DNA of 64,000 nt. Source: Cavenderia fasciculata. Taxonomy: Eukaryota > Evosea > Eumycetozoa > Acytosteliales > Cavenderiaceae. Made by a program: the position numbers and the translations under genes. The stretch lies in contig NW_004457736.1 of assembly GCF_000203815.1 (NCBI RefSeq), positions 1,364,001-1,428,000 on the forward strand, in the 5' to 3' direction. Below the pieces are notes generated by a model. The model had not been told where the DNA came from. It did no database searches and worked only from the letters and a program-made list of their open reading frames with translations. Of this stretch, positions 32,295 through 45,600 are shown piece after piece. Numbering within the stretch: position 1 is the first letter of the stretch; every line of letters begins with the position of its first letter.

Positions 32295-34928
32295 TTAATT
32301 TTCCAAACAACTATCATTACAATTATTATTATTGGTATCTTCAAAATTTGGATGATGGTGTAAAGGTGTATTAATATCAATGTAACAAGTCGAATCTTGG
32401 TGGTCTTGATTTCTTGGTGTTGTTAGTTCATCTTCATCAAATTGTTTTAAAATATGGCTCGTATCAGCACCTACACCTGCACCACCACATTCAATATCTT
32501 TAAGGTTCTCGAGATCGGTTATAATGTCATCTTCATTGGGTGTGATGGAAGAGCTGGCAGGGGTGTTTGGCATAGTTGTTGCTGCGGTCTCCTTGATACC
32601 TCCTTGTCCAAGATTATTTTCGTCATCCTTTCTAAAGAGGGTGTTTCTCAACTTGGTGGCCTTGATAAAGATGGTGAGGACAAAGCTGAGGATGGCAAAG
32701 GGTGTGGCGGTGAGGAATACAAGTGCAAGGGCCGATGCGTAGGCGTCGACCAAGTACTCCTTGTAGAGCGGGTCGTACTGGTAGCTCTGGATCATATCTG
32801 CCTCAAACTGGGTGGCGCTGAGTCCGTTGGGCAGGATATCCGGGTACATTGCAACAAGACCGTGTAGGTTGTTTTGGAATTGGTAGTTGAGGATCGTCGA
32901 GAAGAGTGATACTCCGACAACACCGCCAATTGTTCTAAAGAAGGATATGGTGGCTGTCGCGATCGAGATGTACTTGACATCGACGCTGTTTTGGGTGATC
33001 ATGACTAGGATCTGCATGGTGAATCCAATACCGCAACCAATGAATGCTTGGTAGCCGAGATACTGCACTTGGGTGGTATTGGTGTTCCAGAAAGAGAGGA
33101 AGAGTGTGCCGACGGCCATAAGGATCGAGCCGACGATGGGGTACGACTTGTAATGACCGAAACGCGTGATGAGCAGACCCGAGATGGCACCCATGGCGAC
33201 GATGCCCAGCATGGTGGGGAGCAGCTGCAGACCGGATAGTGTGGCGCTCATACCCTCGACCATTTGGAAATAGATGGGTACATAGTAGATGACGCCAAAC
33301 ATGATGAACCCAAGAATAAAGCTGCACAGACTACAGATAACATAGTTTCTATTTCTAAACAGCTCCATGGGTATGATTGGGTTTTTAGCGAACCGTTTCT
33401 CATTGACTATAAAGAGGGCGAGGAATATCAAACTACCGAAAAACAGAGATAGGATAACAGGTGATTGCCAAGAGTAATTGACACCACCCCAACTGAGAGC
33501 GAGGAGGAATCCAATGACACTAACAACCAATGAGATGGTACCGACGAAATCGATGCATTTGAATCCTTGACGAACCGATATGACGTCTTGTGGAAGACGT
33601 AATGCAAAAAACACGACGCATAGTGCGATGGCTCCGAGTGGTAGATTGATCCAGAATGCCCATCTCCAAGTGACATTATCGGTAAAGCTACCACCAATCA
33701 ATGGTCCGATAACCGATGACACTGCATAGACTGCGCCAATCAATCCTTGGTATTTACCGCGTTGTCGGAGTGGTACAATCTCGGCCATAACAATCATGAC
33801 TGCCGACATTAACCCACCGCCTCCCAAACCTTGGATAGCACGTGCTGCAATCAGCATGGTCATAGTATACGATGTGGCACACAACAAGGAGCCTATTAAA
33901 AAGGCGACCAGTGAAAAGAGCAGCATAGCCTTTTTACCAAAGATATCACTAAACTTGCCAAATAGTGGAGCAGATGAAGTACTGGTCAGCAGGTATATAG
34001 TCACTACCCAAGACAACTTGTCAAATCCACCCAAATCATTTACAATGGCTGGCAGAGCAGTAGCTACAATAGTCAAATCCAAAGATGATAATGATAGAGA
34101 TACCATTAACCCAGAAAATATTATTAATATTTGTCTTTGTGTTAATTCTGTTTTTGGTGTTATATTATTATTATTATTATTATTAATGTTTACAATTTGT
34201 TGTTGGTGATGTTGAGAATAATCGGAACCTGCTCTTGAAACAGGAGATGAAGTTGAATCTATATTGGATGAATCGCAATACTCGATAAACGAGGTTGCGG
34301 GTGAAGAGAGTGGTGTTTCGTTTAAATGGATGGTCAATTGTTGCTCGTCAACAATGGTCGTCGATGGTTTACTCAACGTCGACTTTACTAGTACTAGTTT
34401 TTCGTCACTAATCTGTTTGACAATCGATTTAATCATGGAACCAGTCGGTGAAGGTGGTGTGTTGTTATTACTTGATAAATAGTCTGACGTCGATTCTTGT
34501 TCATGAACGACACTATCATTATCGTGATGATGATTGGATCGGTTAATCAATCGAAGATCCATTTTCATAGGTGTCGACATTCCCGAGCATTGTTGCCCAA
34601 GACTATTAGTATTAGTATTAATATTATTATTTGTTGTTGGATTATTATTAATATTATTAATATTACAATTATTATTATTTAAATTATTTTCCTCAGCAGA
34701 AGGAGTAGGAGAAGGAGATGGAGATGAATTGGTAAATTGTTGTTGAGATTGATGGTGTTGTTCTTGTTGGAATTTTTGAAGACTTGAACTTTTGGAAACA
34801 ACAAATAATTCAACTTCTTCAAATTCTTCGTCGGATGAAAAATCCTCTGTATTATTGGCACTACGCGAAATGGAAGTTGTCCTTGATCTTTTTAAACTAC
34901 AGTCTTGAATAATATCTGGTTTATCCAT
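32295..34928 (-). CDS. MFS drug:H+ antiporter, DHA2 (14-TM) type
   Basis: A single exon of 877 residues. A long Ser/Asn/Gln-rich cytosolic N-terminus (1 to about 260) precedes the membrane region (about 262-757). The first helix has SGLMVSLSLSSLDLTIVATALP, typical of EmrB/QacA-type carriers. MFS motif A is GKFSDIFGKKAML after TM2. The antiporter motif C is GAVYAVSSVIGPLIGG in TM5, with RWAFWINLPLGAIAL following. About 14 hydrophobic segments are seen, ending IFIKATKLRNTLF. The C-terminal tail is acidic and His/Asn-rich. The predicted role is export of hydrophobic or cationic compounds driven by proton exchange, at the plasma membrane or a vesicle. The substrate is not deducible. It is convergent with the ankyrin gene (53 bp between stops). 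Confidence 0.9.
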   Translation of the reverse strand: MDKPDIIQDCSLKRSRTTSISRSANNTEDFSSDEEFEEVELFVVSKSSSLQKFQQEQHHQSQQQFTNSSPSPSPTPSAEENNLNNNNCNINNINNNPTTNNNINTNTNSLGQQCSGMSTPMKMDLRLINRSNHHHDNDSVVHEQESTSDYLSSNNNTPPSPTGSMIKSIVKQISDEKLVLVKSTLSKPSTTIVDEQQLTIHLNETPLSSPATSFIEYCDSSNIDSTSSPVSRAGSDYSQHHQQQIVNINNNNNNNITPKTELTQRQILIIFSGLMVSLSLSSLDLTIVATALPAIVNDLGGFDKLSWVVTIYLLTSTSSAPLFGKFSDIFGKKAMLLFSLVAFLIGSLLCATSYTMTMLIAARAIQGLGGGGLMSAVMIVMAEIVPLRQRGKYQGLIGAVYAVSSVIGPLIGGSFTDNVTWRWAFWINLPLGAIALCVVFFALRLPQDVISVRQGFKCIDFVGTISLVVSVIGFLLALSWGGVNYSWQSPVILSLFFGSLIFLALFIVNEKRFAKNPIIPMELFRNRNYVICSLCSFILGFIMFGVIYYVPIYFQMVEGMSATLSGLQLLPTMLGIVAMGAISGLLITRFGHYKSYPIVGSILMAVGTLFLSFWNTNTTQVQYLGYQAFIGCGIGFTMQILVMITQNSVDVKYISIATATISFFRTIGGVVGVSLFSTILNYQFQNNLHGLVAMYPDILPNGLSATQFEADMIQSYQYDPLYKEYLVDAYASALALVFLTATPFAILSFVLTIFIKATKLRNTLFRKDDENNLGQGGIKETAATTMPNTPASSSITPNEDDIITDLENLKDIECGGAGVGADTSHILKQFDEDELTTPRNQDHQDSTCYIDINTPLHHHPNFEDTNNNNCNDSCLEN

Positions 34929-37829
34929 TTTTTTTTCAAAAGATAATTAAAAGTAAAAAGAATAAATAAATTTTTTACAAAGAAAAAAATAAATTAAATT
35001 AATAAATAATTATTGGGGGATCCTAAATAAATAAATAAATTAATAAATTGATTTGTGGGGAAAAAAGAAGAGGAGGTTAGATAAATCGTTAATCAATAGG
35101 TAGATTAGAGGAAGAGGAGTTTCAAAACAATTACTTGAAATGGGCAAGGAATCTATTTAATTTTAATGAATTCACAAAAGCAAGAGCCTTTTTTTTTTGA
35201 TATTCGCCAAACACAATATTGGAATGTTTGCTAGTGCTGATGATGATAAATGATGATGGTGTTGGCTATATATATTTAAATATATATATATATTGGATTA
35301 ATTAATTGACGGAATGGTTTGAGCCGGATAGAAATTTTTATCCAAAAAACACAAAAATAATACTAAGTATACAACAAATTTAAGAAACAAGTGTAAATAC
35401 ACAACTAAAGCAAACTAAACAACAACAACAACAACAATCAGTAGAAGAGTAAAATAAGAAGAAGAAGGAGTAGTCGACGGTAACGACTGATGAAGCTGGC
35501 ATAAGAGTCGTTTCCCAAAACAAAAATTGGTGGTACTAGCTAGTGGTGTAGGTGGTGGTGGTCGTGATGTCAGAGAAACAGGCAGTCAGGCAATTTGGAT
35601 ATGGATATCCAACACCACCACCAATACCACCCTCTACCATTCACAACTCTTTTTTTTTTTTTTCCAGATGGAATTACAAGTAAAATGAAAGAGTAAGGAA
35701 TTAATCGTCGTGTCGATGATAATATTGATGATGCTGATGATGATGAAATTTATTAATTGAGCACAAGACCCATTATGCGCTCATTCATTCAACAACAGAA
35801 CAATTTCCATAATTGGCAAAAAGGATTGAACAAAATGTTATGAATGGTATGTATTGTGTTATCCATTCACCAATAACAACGAGAGAGATAGAAACAATAA
35901 TAATATGAGCTGTTGCCAATATGAATGACTTTTCAACATAATTTCAAGAGAATGCACTGATTCTTGAAAAGAAAAAGGTAGGTGGGTAAATGAATGAATG
36001 AATGAATGAATGAATGAATGAGAGAGAGAGGTGAGGAGTTGATTCCAAGAGGATAGAGGGAGGAGAGAAATAGGGTGAGGTGGCATCTGCAGATAATATT
36101 ATATATAAATGATGATGATGATGATGATGAGGGTGATGTGTATTTTAAGATAAGTGGTTTTGGAAAGTTTGGATAGATGCATAGACAGATATACACACAT
36201 TTTGGATGGTGGGTAGTGGTGAGTGGTTATGGTGCAAGGCAGCAAAAAAATGATCAAACTACTACTACTGCTCTTGATAATTCAATGATACATACCTACA
36301 TATTATATTATATATCTGTTTACTTTGATTTTTTTTGTCTGTCGGTCGGTCGGTCTTCCAAGAGGCAGTCCAACTTTGGCATACATCAAGAATCAATCCG
36401 TCCATATGCCACTGACTGACTGACTGCCTGACTGAGATTTCCATTTCATCCAGTACTGGAAATTAAAAAAAAGTAGTAGAGAGTGTGTAATTTGAATACA
36501 AACCGTTTGGAAAACTAAACAATCATTTAATTAATTCCTTTAATCAAACTGTCCTGTCTTTGTCGTAAAATCAAGAATTTATATGTTTTTGTTGGTATCG
36601 TCTCTTTTTCTCTCTGCTCTACACCAAGATACACTCACTTCCTTCCTTCTTGTTGCAACAGAGTTGTGTTTGTTACAACCAACCGGTCGTTCCAATCGAC
36701 ATTCCAATTATCATCGACCCAACCCTCTTGCATCCATCCGTTCATCCATCCACCATACTATCATCCCCCCAGATAATAATAATAATAATAATAATTAGAA
36801 TTCTACCTACCCACCAATTAATTGGTATGTAGTAGTAGTATGTAGTGGTCAGTAGAAGAAGTAAGGAAGTGAGAGAGAGAGTAGTAGGACTTTTGAAAGA
36901 TCTTGTTTTATCGCCAACAATGCGTGTGTGAGAGATAGAGAGCAAGCATTATTGTTAATTATTTGATATCACACTCCATATTATATTATGTTTTATCATT
37001 CATATCTTACCCCAAATCTTCACAATCATCATCCAGATACTGGTCGAAAACATATCATATAAAACCACAACACAACACACAACGCAACTCACAACACCAT
37101 GTGAGTTTGTTTGTTGCATTGTGTGTGTTATTGTTATTGTTTAAACAACACCATCTGTGCAAACAAAACTTTGGTTTTAGATTAAAAGTGTGCAGTGGAG
37201 GAGGAGAAGGGAGGGTTGTTGTGTTTTATATACGATCGTATCTTGTTGTTGGGGACAGACTACATTGCACGAATGTTCCAACCCTCATTCTCTCGATTGT
37301 ATACAATCTTGAAATCATCACTAGATGATCGACATTGATCAATTCACCTTGGTTGTTGTTTTTAATATTCGTTTGATGGTGCTTGATGATGCTTTGATGA
37401 TGATTCTCCCAATTGTGTTGTTGTTGTTGTTGTTGGTGATTGTTCTATATTTGAAAGATATAAGGTTGTAGCGATCGATTAAAACTAATTCTAAATCCTT
37501 TTAATTTTTTTGATCAGATCTCTTCTATGCAGCCAACCACCCACATCACATTGATTTATTAAAAACAAATAATAATATTAATTGTGGATTTGTTCAATTA
37601 ATATTTGGAAATGAATGGAAATGATCATCATGTTCAAATAATTAATTCTAAAATATAATGATTCATTATAAGTGTGATGGTGTACGCAATGAATGGTATA
37701 GGTATATTTATTGAATTAGTTGTTATTAATATTTGTTGAGTTTGTTATTTGATCATGTATGTTTGTTGTTATTTGTTTTTTTTTTGGTTGTTGTCTCTTT
37801 TGTCATGTACCGTGTCGTTGTTTCCAAAT
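34929..37829. other. 2.9-kb spacer without a supportable gene
   Basis: This is the longest gene-free stretch. It contains TA palindromes near 35270-35295, a GTAGTGG-rich patch near 35540, an (ATGA)n run at about 35990-36020, a (GTCG)n run near 36340, and (AAT)n near 36775. Open frames such as 36963-37328 have no recognisable motif or coding-like composition. It may hold regulatory DNA of the MFS gene and the 3' side of the MEKK gene. Confidence 0.55.
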
Positions 37830-40800
37830 TTATGATAATTTGGTTGAAGATATTTGCCTGGATAAAAAGTTAAAGGGATTGTGATGGTGATTGTGATTAT
37901 GATGAGGAATATTATTATTGTTTACAGAATTGTCGTTGTTATTGGGAAAAGTACTATTATTATTATTATTATTATTATTATTAGTATGTGGTGAAGATGG
38001 TACGTTGTTGGAATGATGACTATTATTATTATTATTATTATTATTATGATTATTGTTATTATTTGAAAAAGATGATGAAGTTGAATTTTGAATATTATTA
38101 AAATGACCACCACTAGATGAGATGGAGGAAGATGAAGATGATAGTTCGTCAAATGACCAAACTTTGATGAGTTTGTCTTTGGAGCTGGTGACTAGTTTGC
38201 TGTCCTTAAAGTTGAGTGAAAAGATGGTTTCGTGGTGTCCGCCAAGTGTACGTACACCTGCTGCCGAGTCGTTGGTGTAGGGATCCCAAATACGAATGAC
38301 ACCACCCTTGCCCGACGAGATGATCTTTTGTTGGTCGTATTGCACGGTCCACACCCAACAGGCCGAGTGGTTGTGCGTCTCCATCGGTACAAATGTGCGG
38401 ATGGTGCGGCCAGTAGCAATGTCCCACATGCTGATCGAGCCGTCGGTCGAGCCGCTAACCACCGTGTTGTCATAGACTGACAGACAAGTGGCATCGTCGT
38501 TGTGTCGGTATGTTCGCACACACGTCGATGTACGTGTGTCCCATACTTTACACGACCAGTCTGCACTAGCACTCACAACCGTTCCATTGTAGTTGGATGC
38601 AGGGTTATCATTGATCTTGACGCTGTAGATACCCTTGGTGTGGCCAGTTAGCTGAGATAGCGTCGACCCCGTCTCGACATCCCACAAATGAATCTGCGAG
38701 TCTAGCGACGAGGTGACGATCTTGCCCTCCACGTCACCCAAATAGTTGATGCTCGTCACAGCCTCTTTGTGACCACCATACACACGTAACGTCTTTTTAG
38801 TCTTGGGATGCCACACACGTGCTGTGAAATCGGCCGAACTTGTAAATATGCGGTGTATCTCATTGCCTTGTAGTTGGTAGTCTACGCCTTTGACCGTGCC
38901 CGTATGTCCCTTTAGACTATACAAATACTTTGTCTTTTTCATATCCCATACCTTTAGTTTCTTGTCCTCTCCTCCCGACAATATATAATCTCCACATATT
39001 TTAATACAAAAGATACATTTACTATGTCCCTTTAATGTAGTTTGATTGATTTTACTACCAAACCATGGTTTTTGTTGTCTAAAATTAAAATAGAAAAAGA
39101 AAAAGAAAATTAATACATATACACAATATATATCTTTATCTTTGTTTTGTTTGTTTGACATACTTTATATTATTAATTAAAGTTGATTTCCAAGTTGATT
39201 CAATTGATAATTTTTTAGTGATACCACTATTATTACAATATTTTAACCATAATGCTTCGTCATCAAATTTCTGCTTCCAAGCTTTACAAACTAATGCCAA
39301 AGATTTGACTTGTTTAATAGGCATAAAACTAAACAAATGTGTCATCAATGCCTTTGGCAATGATAGAATAGATGTTGGAGGTGATTTATGTATTGCAGTC
39401 GACACCCCCAATTCTCCATTTGTTGGATTAAACTTTGGTGGAGTTAAAATTGACAAATCACTAAATATTAAATAAATATTAATTAGTATATCTATATATA
39501 TTTTAATAAATTAGGATCTACTACACGTACTGTTGTTGAGAAGGATTATTATCAACTATATTTGAAATGAATGGATGTTTGAGGAGGGCAGATGCATCAG
39601 GACGTTCTCTTGGATCACGATTAAAACAAAGAGTTAGGAAATCGATGGCATCTTGTGAGAGAGTGTTGGGTAGTTCAGGCATTGAATTGGATGATGCAAT
39701 GTGATACATGACGGCTGCAATCTCATTGATGTTTGACCATGGTGGTGCGGCAGTTGCCATTTCAACAATGACACAACCGAGTGACCAAATGTCAGATGAT
39801 CGTCCATGTCCAGTTTGTTTGATGACTTCGGGCGCCATCCAAAACGGTGTGCCGTGCATCGACTTGAATTGTGACACTAACCCTGAAAAGATCTTGCTGC
39901 ATCCGAAATCACTCAGTTTGACAGTACCCTTGGTATCGATCAATATGTTGGCACCTTTGATATCGCGATGTATGATTTGATGGTGATGCAAAAATTGTAA
40001 TCCCAAAAGAATCTGTTTGGTGTACACTTTGATCACGTTTTCACTGAACGGTCCGAATCTACTCAATAGCGAGCTGATCGATCCTCCAGGTATATACTCT
40101 AAAAATACATTTAAATGTGTACTATCCAAACACGACCCCAAATATCTAACTATATTTTCATGTTTTAAATATTTTAATACTTCAATATCTTTACTAAATG
40201 ATAATAACATCTAAAATTTTAAAAAAAAAGGTATATTAATATTATCATTATTATTTCATTGATTATACTTTGTCTACATACCGATTTATATTTGCTATCC
40301 ATAACTTCCATTAATTCTAATTGTTTGACAGCTATTAATTCTCCATTGTCAACATTTAAACCCAAGTAAACTGAACCGTATCCACCTCTTCCCAACAGTT
40401 GTCCTTTGGACCATTTGATGGGTTGTAAAGTTGTCAATTCTTCATGTTCGTTGATAATCAGTGTTGGGAAATTAGTAAACTTTGATAAATCAGCACTATT
40501 TCTATTTCCTGATCCATTACTAGCATTATTATTATTACTACCATTTGGACTTCCTCCATTATTATTATTATTATTATTACCACTACCTCCACCAAACAAT
40601 TGATTGATTAATGGTGAAGAAGGTCTTGGTAAATTATTACCATAACTTTCTTTTCTAAATTGTATTAATCCTCCTACACCATTATTATTATTATTATTGC
40701 CACCAGAATTATTTGAATTCATAAAATTAATATTATTATTATTATTGCCATTTGAATTATTACTTGTTGGGGTGGTTGGTCGACCATCAGATATTGTAAA

Positions 40801-40899
40801 TGGGTATGGTTTAAAATCTGCATCAATTGAACTATGATTACTTCCACTACCACCACCACCTCCACCATTATTATTATTATTATTATAATGTTGAACAAA

Positions 40900-40931
<32 letters not shown>

Positions 40932-41928
40932 GATTATTATTTGTTTCCATTACTCTAAACCCTCTTTCCATTTCATCATCTAAATTAAATTCTCCAATGT
41001 TGTTGTTGTAATTATTGAGATAGGCGGAACCTTTGGGTGGAGAAGGTGGTGGTGATGGAGGAGGTGTTCGTAATGGTGGAGGATGTTTTGGGGATCCAGG
41101 GGGTGTTCTGAGAGGCGGAGTAGTGTCTTTGGGTAGATTATTCGCATGGTTATTATATTGTAATAGCGTAGGTGAAGGTGGAGATATATTGTTGTTGTTG
41201 TTATTGTTGATTGTTACAGGCAGAGGTTGAGGTGATGCTACTACGACTACACCACCGCCACCATTTTTAGGAGGTGAAGGGGGAGGTGTTCTCAATGGAG
41301 GAGGTGGATTACTTCCCTTTCTAATTGACGTTGCCGATATTGGAATGGATTGTGAACTACTAGTTGGTGATAATGAATTTAAATTGACACCATTATTTTG
41401 ATTATTATTATTTTGATAGAGAAACGAGTTGGATGGTGATACAGTTATTTGAAACCCAGTCGTTGATGTTGTTGAAGGGTTACTACTATTATTACTAATG
41501 TGACTAATGTTGCTCGCATTACTGCTTGTCAGTGTCGAAGAAGTTGGTTTTAAAAAGAACTTGAATTGTACAATCTTGGATGGATACATTGAGCGAAACT
41601 CGTCAAACATGTTGATGGCGTCGATAATGTCGTTCTTGCCACGCACAGTGACTCTGTCACCTTCGTGATCCTCGAATTGGTGTACGGCCACCGGCTGTCC
41701 AAAATCCTCTTCCAACTGATCCATCAACTCGACGTAAGTCACCGTCGAAGGTACTTTTATAATTCTAATATCATCTTCTCCTAATTTACACTTTATTCTT
41801 ATCTGCTGCTGCTGTGCACTCTAAACAAAATGTGTAGATACATATATATAAATATAATGTTTGTAAGTATATAATCAAATCTTTGCTTGACCCCTTAACC
41901 TGTCTGTCCGCCCGTCTTGAATTACCAT
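37830..41928 (-). CDS. mkkA: MEKK-alpha: PB1, STE11-type kinase, F-box and WD40 repeats
   Basis: Five coding exons: 41928-41926 (ATG only), 41820-40282, 40210-39531, 39460-39164 and 39078-37830, giving 1255 residues. Phases agree at every junction. A PB1-like domain (about 6-85, IRIKCKLGEDDIRIIKVP) is followed by long Pro/Asn/Gly/Ser linkers. The kinase domain follows, with GRGGYGSVYLG, AVKQLEL, IHRDIKGANIL, DFGCSK and GTPFWMAPEV. An F-box (ILSLPKALMTHLFSFMPIKQ) comes next, then about seven WD40 repeats (LKGHSKCIFCIK, LSGGEDKKLKVWD), and an Asn/His-rich tail. This order is that of Dictyostelium MEKK-alpha, a MAP3K whose stability is set through its F-box/WD40 part and which controls cell-type patterning. 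The alternative of two genes (kinase and F-box/WD40) is unlikely, because exon 4 lacks a start codon. Spt20 lies head to head. Confidence 0.88.
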
Positions 41929-42626
41929 TGTTGTGCCTAGAATATATAAATGATCTTCTTTTCCTCTCTTTCTACTTTCTATCTGATAATATTATCGTGT
42001 GTTGTTGTTGTTGTTGTTGGGTCATATGAGGAATAATACAATATAAATAAATGATAATACAATACTACGCCTAAAGAGTGAGATAAAGATAACACCTCCC
42101 TCACTTAACTGATTCACCTTTCATCGCAAGCTGGGGTTGGACAAAACAGTTTTGAGCTAAAAAAAAAAAACAAAAAATCTTTGATACAAAAACATTTTAG
42201 TTTAAGTTTTTAAAAAATGGAGGAGGATCAGATAATCTTTTTTTATTTATTTTATATTTATAAATAAATCTTTAATATTCCAATGATCAATGAAATATTT
42301 ATTATTTGGAAAAACTCTCCACCACAAATAATAATAATTTTTGAAATTAATTTCAAAGTGAACATAAATTTTTGCAACGGTCAAATTTTTACTCTGACAC
42401 ATTGGGTTTGATCAGACATCATCAGTTTTAGTTTTAGTTTTTATTTATTTATATTTTAGGCAAAATCTCTCTAAATTGAATATTTCATTTATTCATTCAT
42501 TCATTCATTGCAGAGATACAACTACAACTCCAACTCCAACCACCACCTTTCATCATCATCTATTCAATATTAATATAGTAGTAGCTTGTTTGTTGTGCTG
42601 ATCAGTTCTAGAAGATAGATATATAG
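41929..42626. other. Divergent promoter region of mkkA and spt20
   Basis: About 700 bp between the two start codons. It contains a (GTT)n run near 42005, long A and T runs (42160-42260) and (ATTC)n near 42485. No gene is seen. Confidence 0.6.
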
Positions 42627-45600
42627 ATGAGTACTGACAAGAAACGAAAGAAAAAGAGTACTACAACAACAACAACAGCAGCGGCAGCAACAGCAACAAC
42701 TACAAATGAACATAACGAGGCAGCAGACGTAGACACTACGACGACGACGGTCACCAAGCAGAGAGGTAGGAGGAAAAAGACGACAAATGGTGCGGCTGCC
42801 ACTACACCACCACCTGCTGCAGATGAACATCAAGATAATGATCATGAGGAGGAAGAGGAAGAGGAAGAGGAAGAAGAAGATTCACCAAATGGTACAAGTA
42901 GCGGTACCATTAGCAATGAAGATGGTGATGAAGAAGAAGAAGAAGAGGAACAAGAAGTAGCAAACCAAGTCAAAGATATAGGTGGTAGTAGTACAAGTAG
43001 GCAAAAGAAAGAAGATAATCAAATAACTCCAAATAATAATAATAATAATAATAATATAAACAATAGCAATGAACATAATCATCTTCATGAAGATAAACAA
43101 GAAGAAGATGAAGATAAATATAAAGATACTACTCCTACAACCACCACCAAAAAACAACAAGCAGATACAGATGAATCTAATCATTATCTAAATGATAGTA
43201 ATACGAGTAATAATATATCAACATCAATGGATTTAGATTCAAGCAATAATAACAATAATAATAGTGACAGTACATATACTTTTGATCTCTTACCAAATGA
43301 CAATAACAACAATCACAATCATCTAAATAATAATAATAATCATAAAGGAGAAGAGGAAGGAGAGACAACAACAACTTTAGAATCAATGGATATTGATACA
43401 GCTACGACGACGACTATACAACAACAACAACAATCACTACCATCACCAATCCTAATATCACAAAAGGATATTACTAAAGATCGACCAGACAATGATGGTG
43501 ATGATCCAACAACAAATGAAACAACCATCAAAAGAAAGAGTAGTCTTGAAGATATGGAGAAAAGGTTCTCTCCAATGGAAGATATAAGTCAATTGTTAAG
43601 GAACCATTTCGATCCAAGTCAATTGAAACCATCATTATTTATCAACTTGTATTCAAATGGTTATTCTTTTGATAATATTAATAGAGTATGAAATATATAT
43701 ATGGATCCTACTATTATACAATTTGATTATTAATAATAACCTTTTGGTTTAATTTAGCAAAAGATCTATCCTTATGATAGAACATCAAAGGAATTTTTGG
43801 GATCGATTGGACAAGGGAAATTAGTACCCGATTTAATTGATATATTGGATGAAGTACAATGTCATTATTACGATGGATGTATCATTGCTGAGATTAGAGA
43901 TTATCGTGGTATTTCAAATAAGTTATCAACTACTTCAACTACTGCTTCAACTACATCTTCAACTACAACTACAACTTCTACTTCAAATGATGCAACATCA
44001 CAACAATTATTATTGTCACCTGGATCATCAATAACAACAAATGCAGTACATCAAAAGAAAGTGGTATTAAAGCCAGATATGGATTCATTATTATTTGATA
44101 TTAAAAAGAATACAATGTTGTTGCGAAACACGGGCAACGAGGAATACCTATTGATGTTTGAAAAGAGGTTGTTGCAAGTTACCTCCTCCAAACTCTATCT
44201 TGACCCAACACTTGATCTCGGTCGAATGGACAATTACTACAACATGCAAAAGTTTAGTGTGACAAAGCGACCTCGATCCAATCTAGCATTTAGATATAAC
44301 CAACATATGAATATGCTTGCCAAGGGAAAGGATATAACAAAAGAGGAGAATGTGAATGGGTTGGACGACACGATTAAATATTCGAGCAAGTTTGGTGATT
44401 TTAATCGACCGTCTACACTACTATCTCCATTTCACAAACGGATCAATAGTAATAATAACAATCAATCGTTGGATGGTCGATTCAACCTATTCAAATTCCT
44501 GACGTCCAACGGACACTGGGACGACGAGCGTAAAAAGGTGTTGGATTTCTACTACCCCATCGTTAATCCCAAGACCTATCCGTACTGCTTTCAGCACCCT
44601 CAGCAGCAGCCCATGCACAACTTGCAGCCTGCTCAGACACCGCCGGCCATCAACCCAGACGTCTCACAAAAGTTGTCGACCGAGGCCGAGATGGTCAAGG
44701 ACCGTCTGCTGCAGTACCTTTCGTCCAACAGTCTGTGCGTGCTCACGTACGAGTGCAGACAGCGTGGATCCACCTTTGAACTCTTACTCTTTTTCAGCGA
44801 CACTATGGCCAACTCTAAAATCGACCAACACAAACAACAACAATATAAATTGCTTCAAGCCAAACAATTAAAATTACAAGCTCATATTCAAGCTCAACAA
44901 CAACAACAGCAACAACAACAATTACAACTTCAACAACAGCAACAGCAGCAACAACAACAACAATTGCAGCAGCAACAACTTAATAATAATAATAGTAATA
45001 ATAATGTATCGACGAATAATAATCTTAATCCAAATCCAAATAATTCTAATCAAGGACAGGCAGTACCAGTGCCAGTGACGGCACCACAGCAGTTGACTGC
45101 TCCCACTCCTCCTGCTCCTACTGCTGCACCAACACAAGCAAATCCTACGGCGGGTGCCAATTCCACACCCACACCCAATCCCAATTCAAATATCACTCAG
45201 ACAGCCACTACTACCATGGCTCCTCCTCCTCCAACTCCTACTACTACCACCACCTATGTCACTACACCTCCAACATCAACCACCGCGCCATTATCATCAT
45301 CATCTACTCAATCACAACCACAACAACCTCAACCAACACAAGCCAAACCAGCTCAACAACAACAACAACCACAGCAATCACAACAACAACAACAACAATC
45401 CCAACAACAACAACATATACAACAAACATTCTTTCAAGCGACAGATTCTCCCGTGCCGCTCTATTTATCGTTTCCGGTTGGTACTGCAACACAGGCCAAT
45501 TTTTTCATTACCCATCTCAAGAATTCCTTTGAGAGAGATAAATCGTTTACGCTGGCATACGACTCGATTCTACCACTCCAGCAACAACAGACTCTAACCG

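Noticed and set aside
32454-32867. Plus-strand Gly/Val/Lys-rich frames within the MFS gene
   Set aside because: Antisense of well-conserved transporter coding sequence with no independent support.
36963-37328. 121-codon plus-strand open frame in the 2.9-kb spacer
   Set aside because: No motif, random composition, no good splice context or sibling.
39136-39456. Separate F-box gene next to a separate kinase gene
   Set aside because: The F-box exon has no ATG, begins after a TTTAG acceptor, and phase-matches the GTACGT donor of the kinase exon; domain order equals MEKK-alpha.
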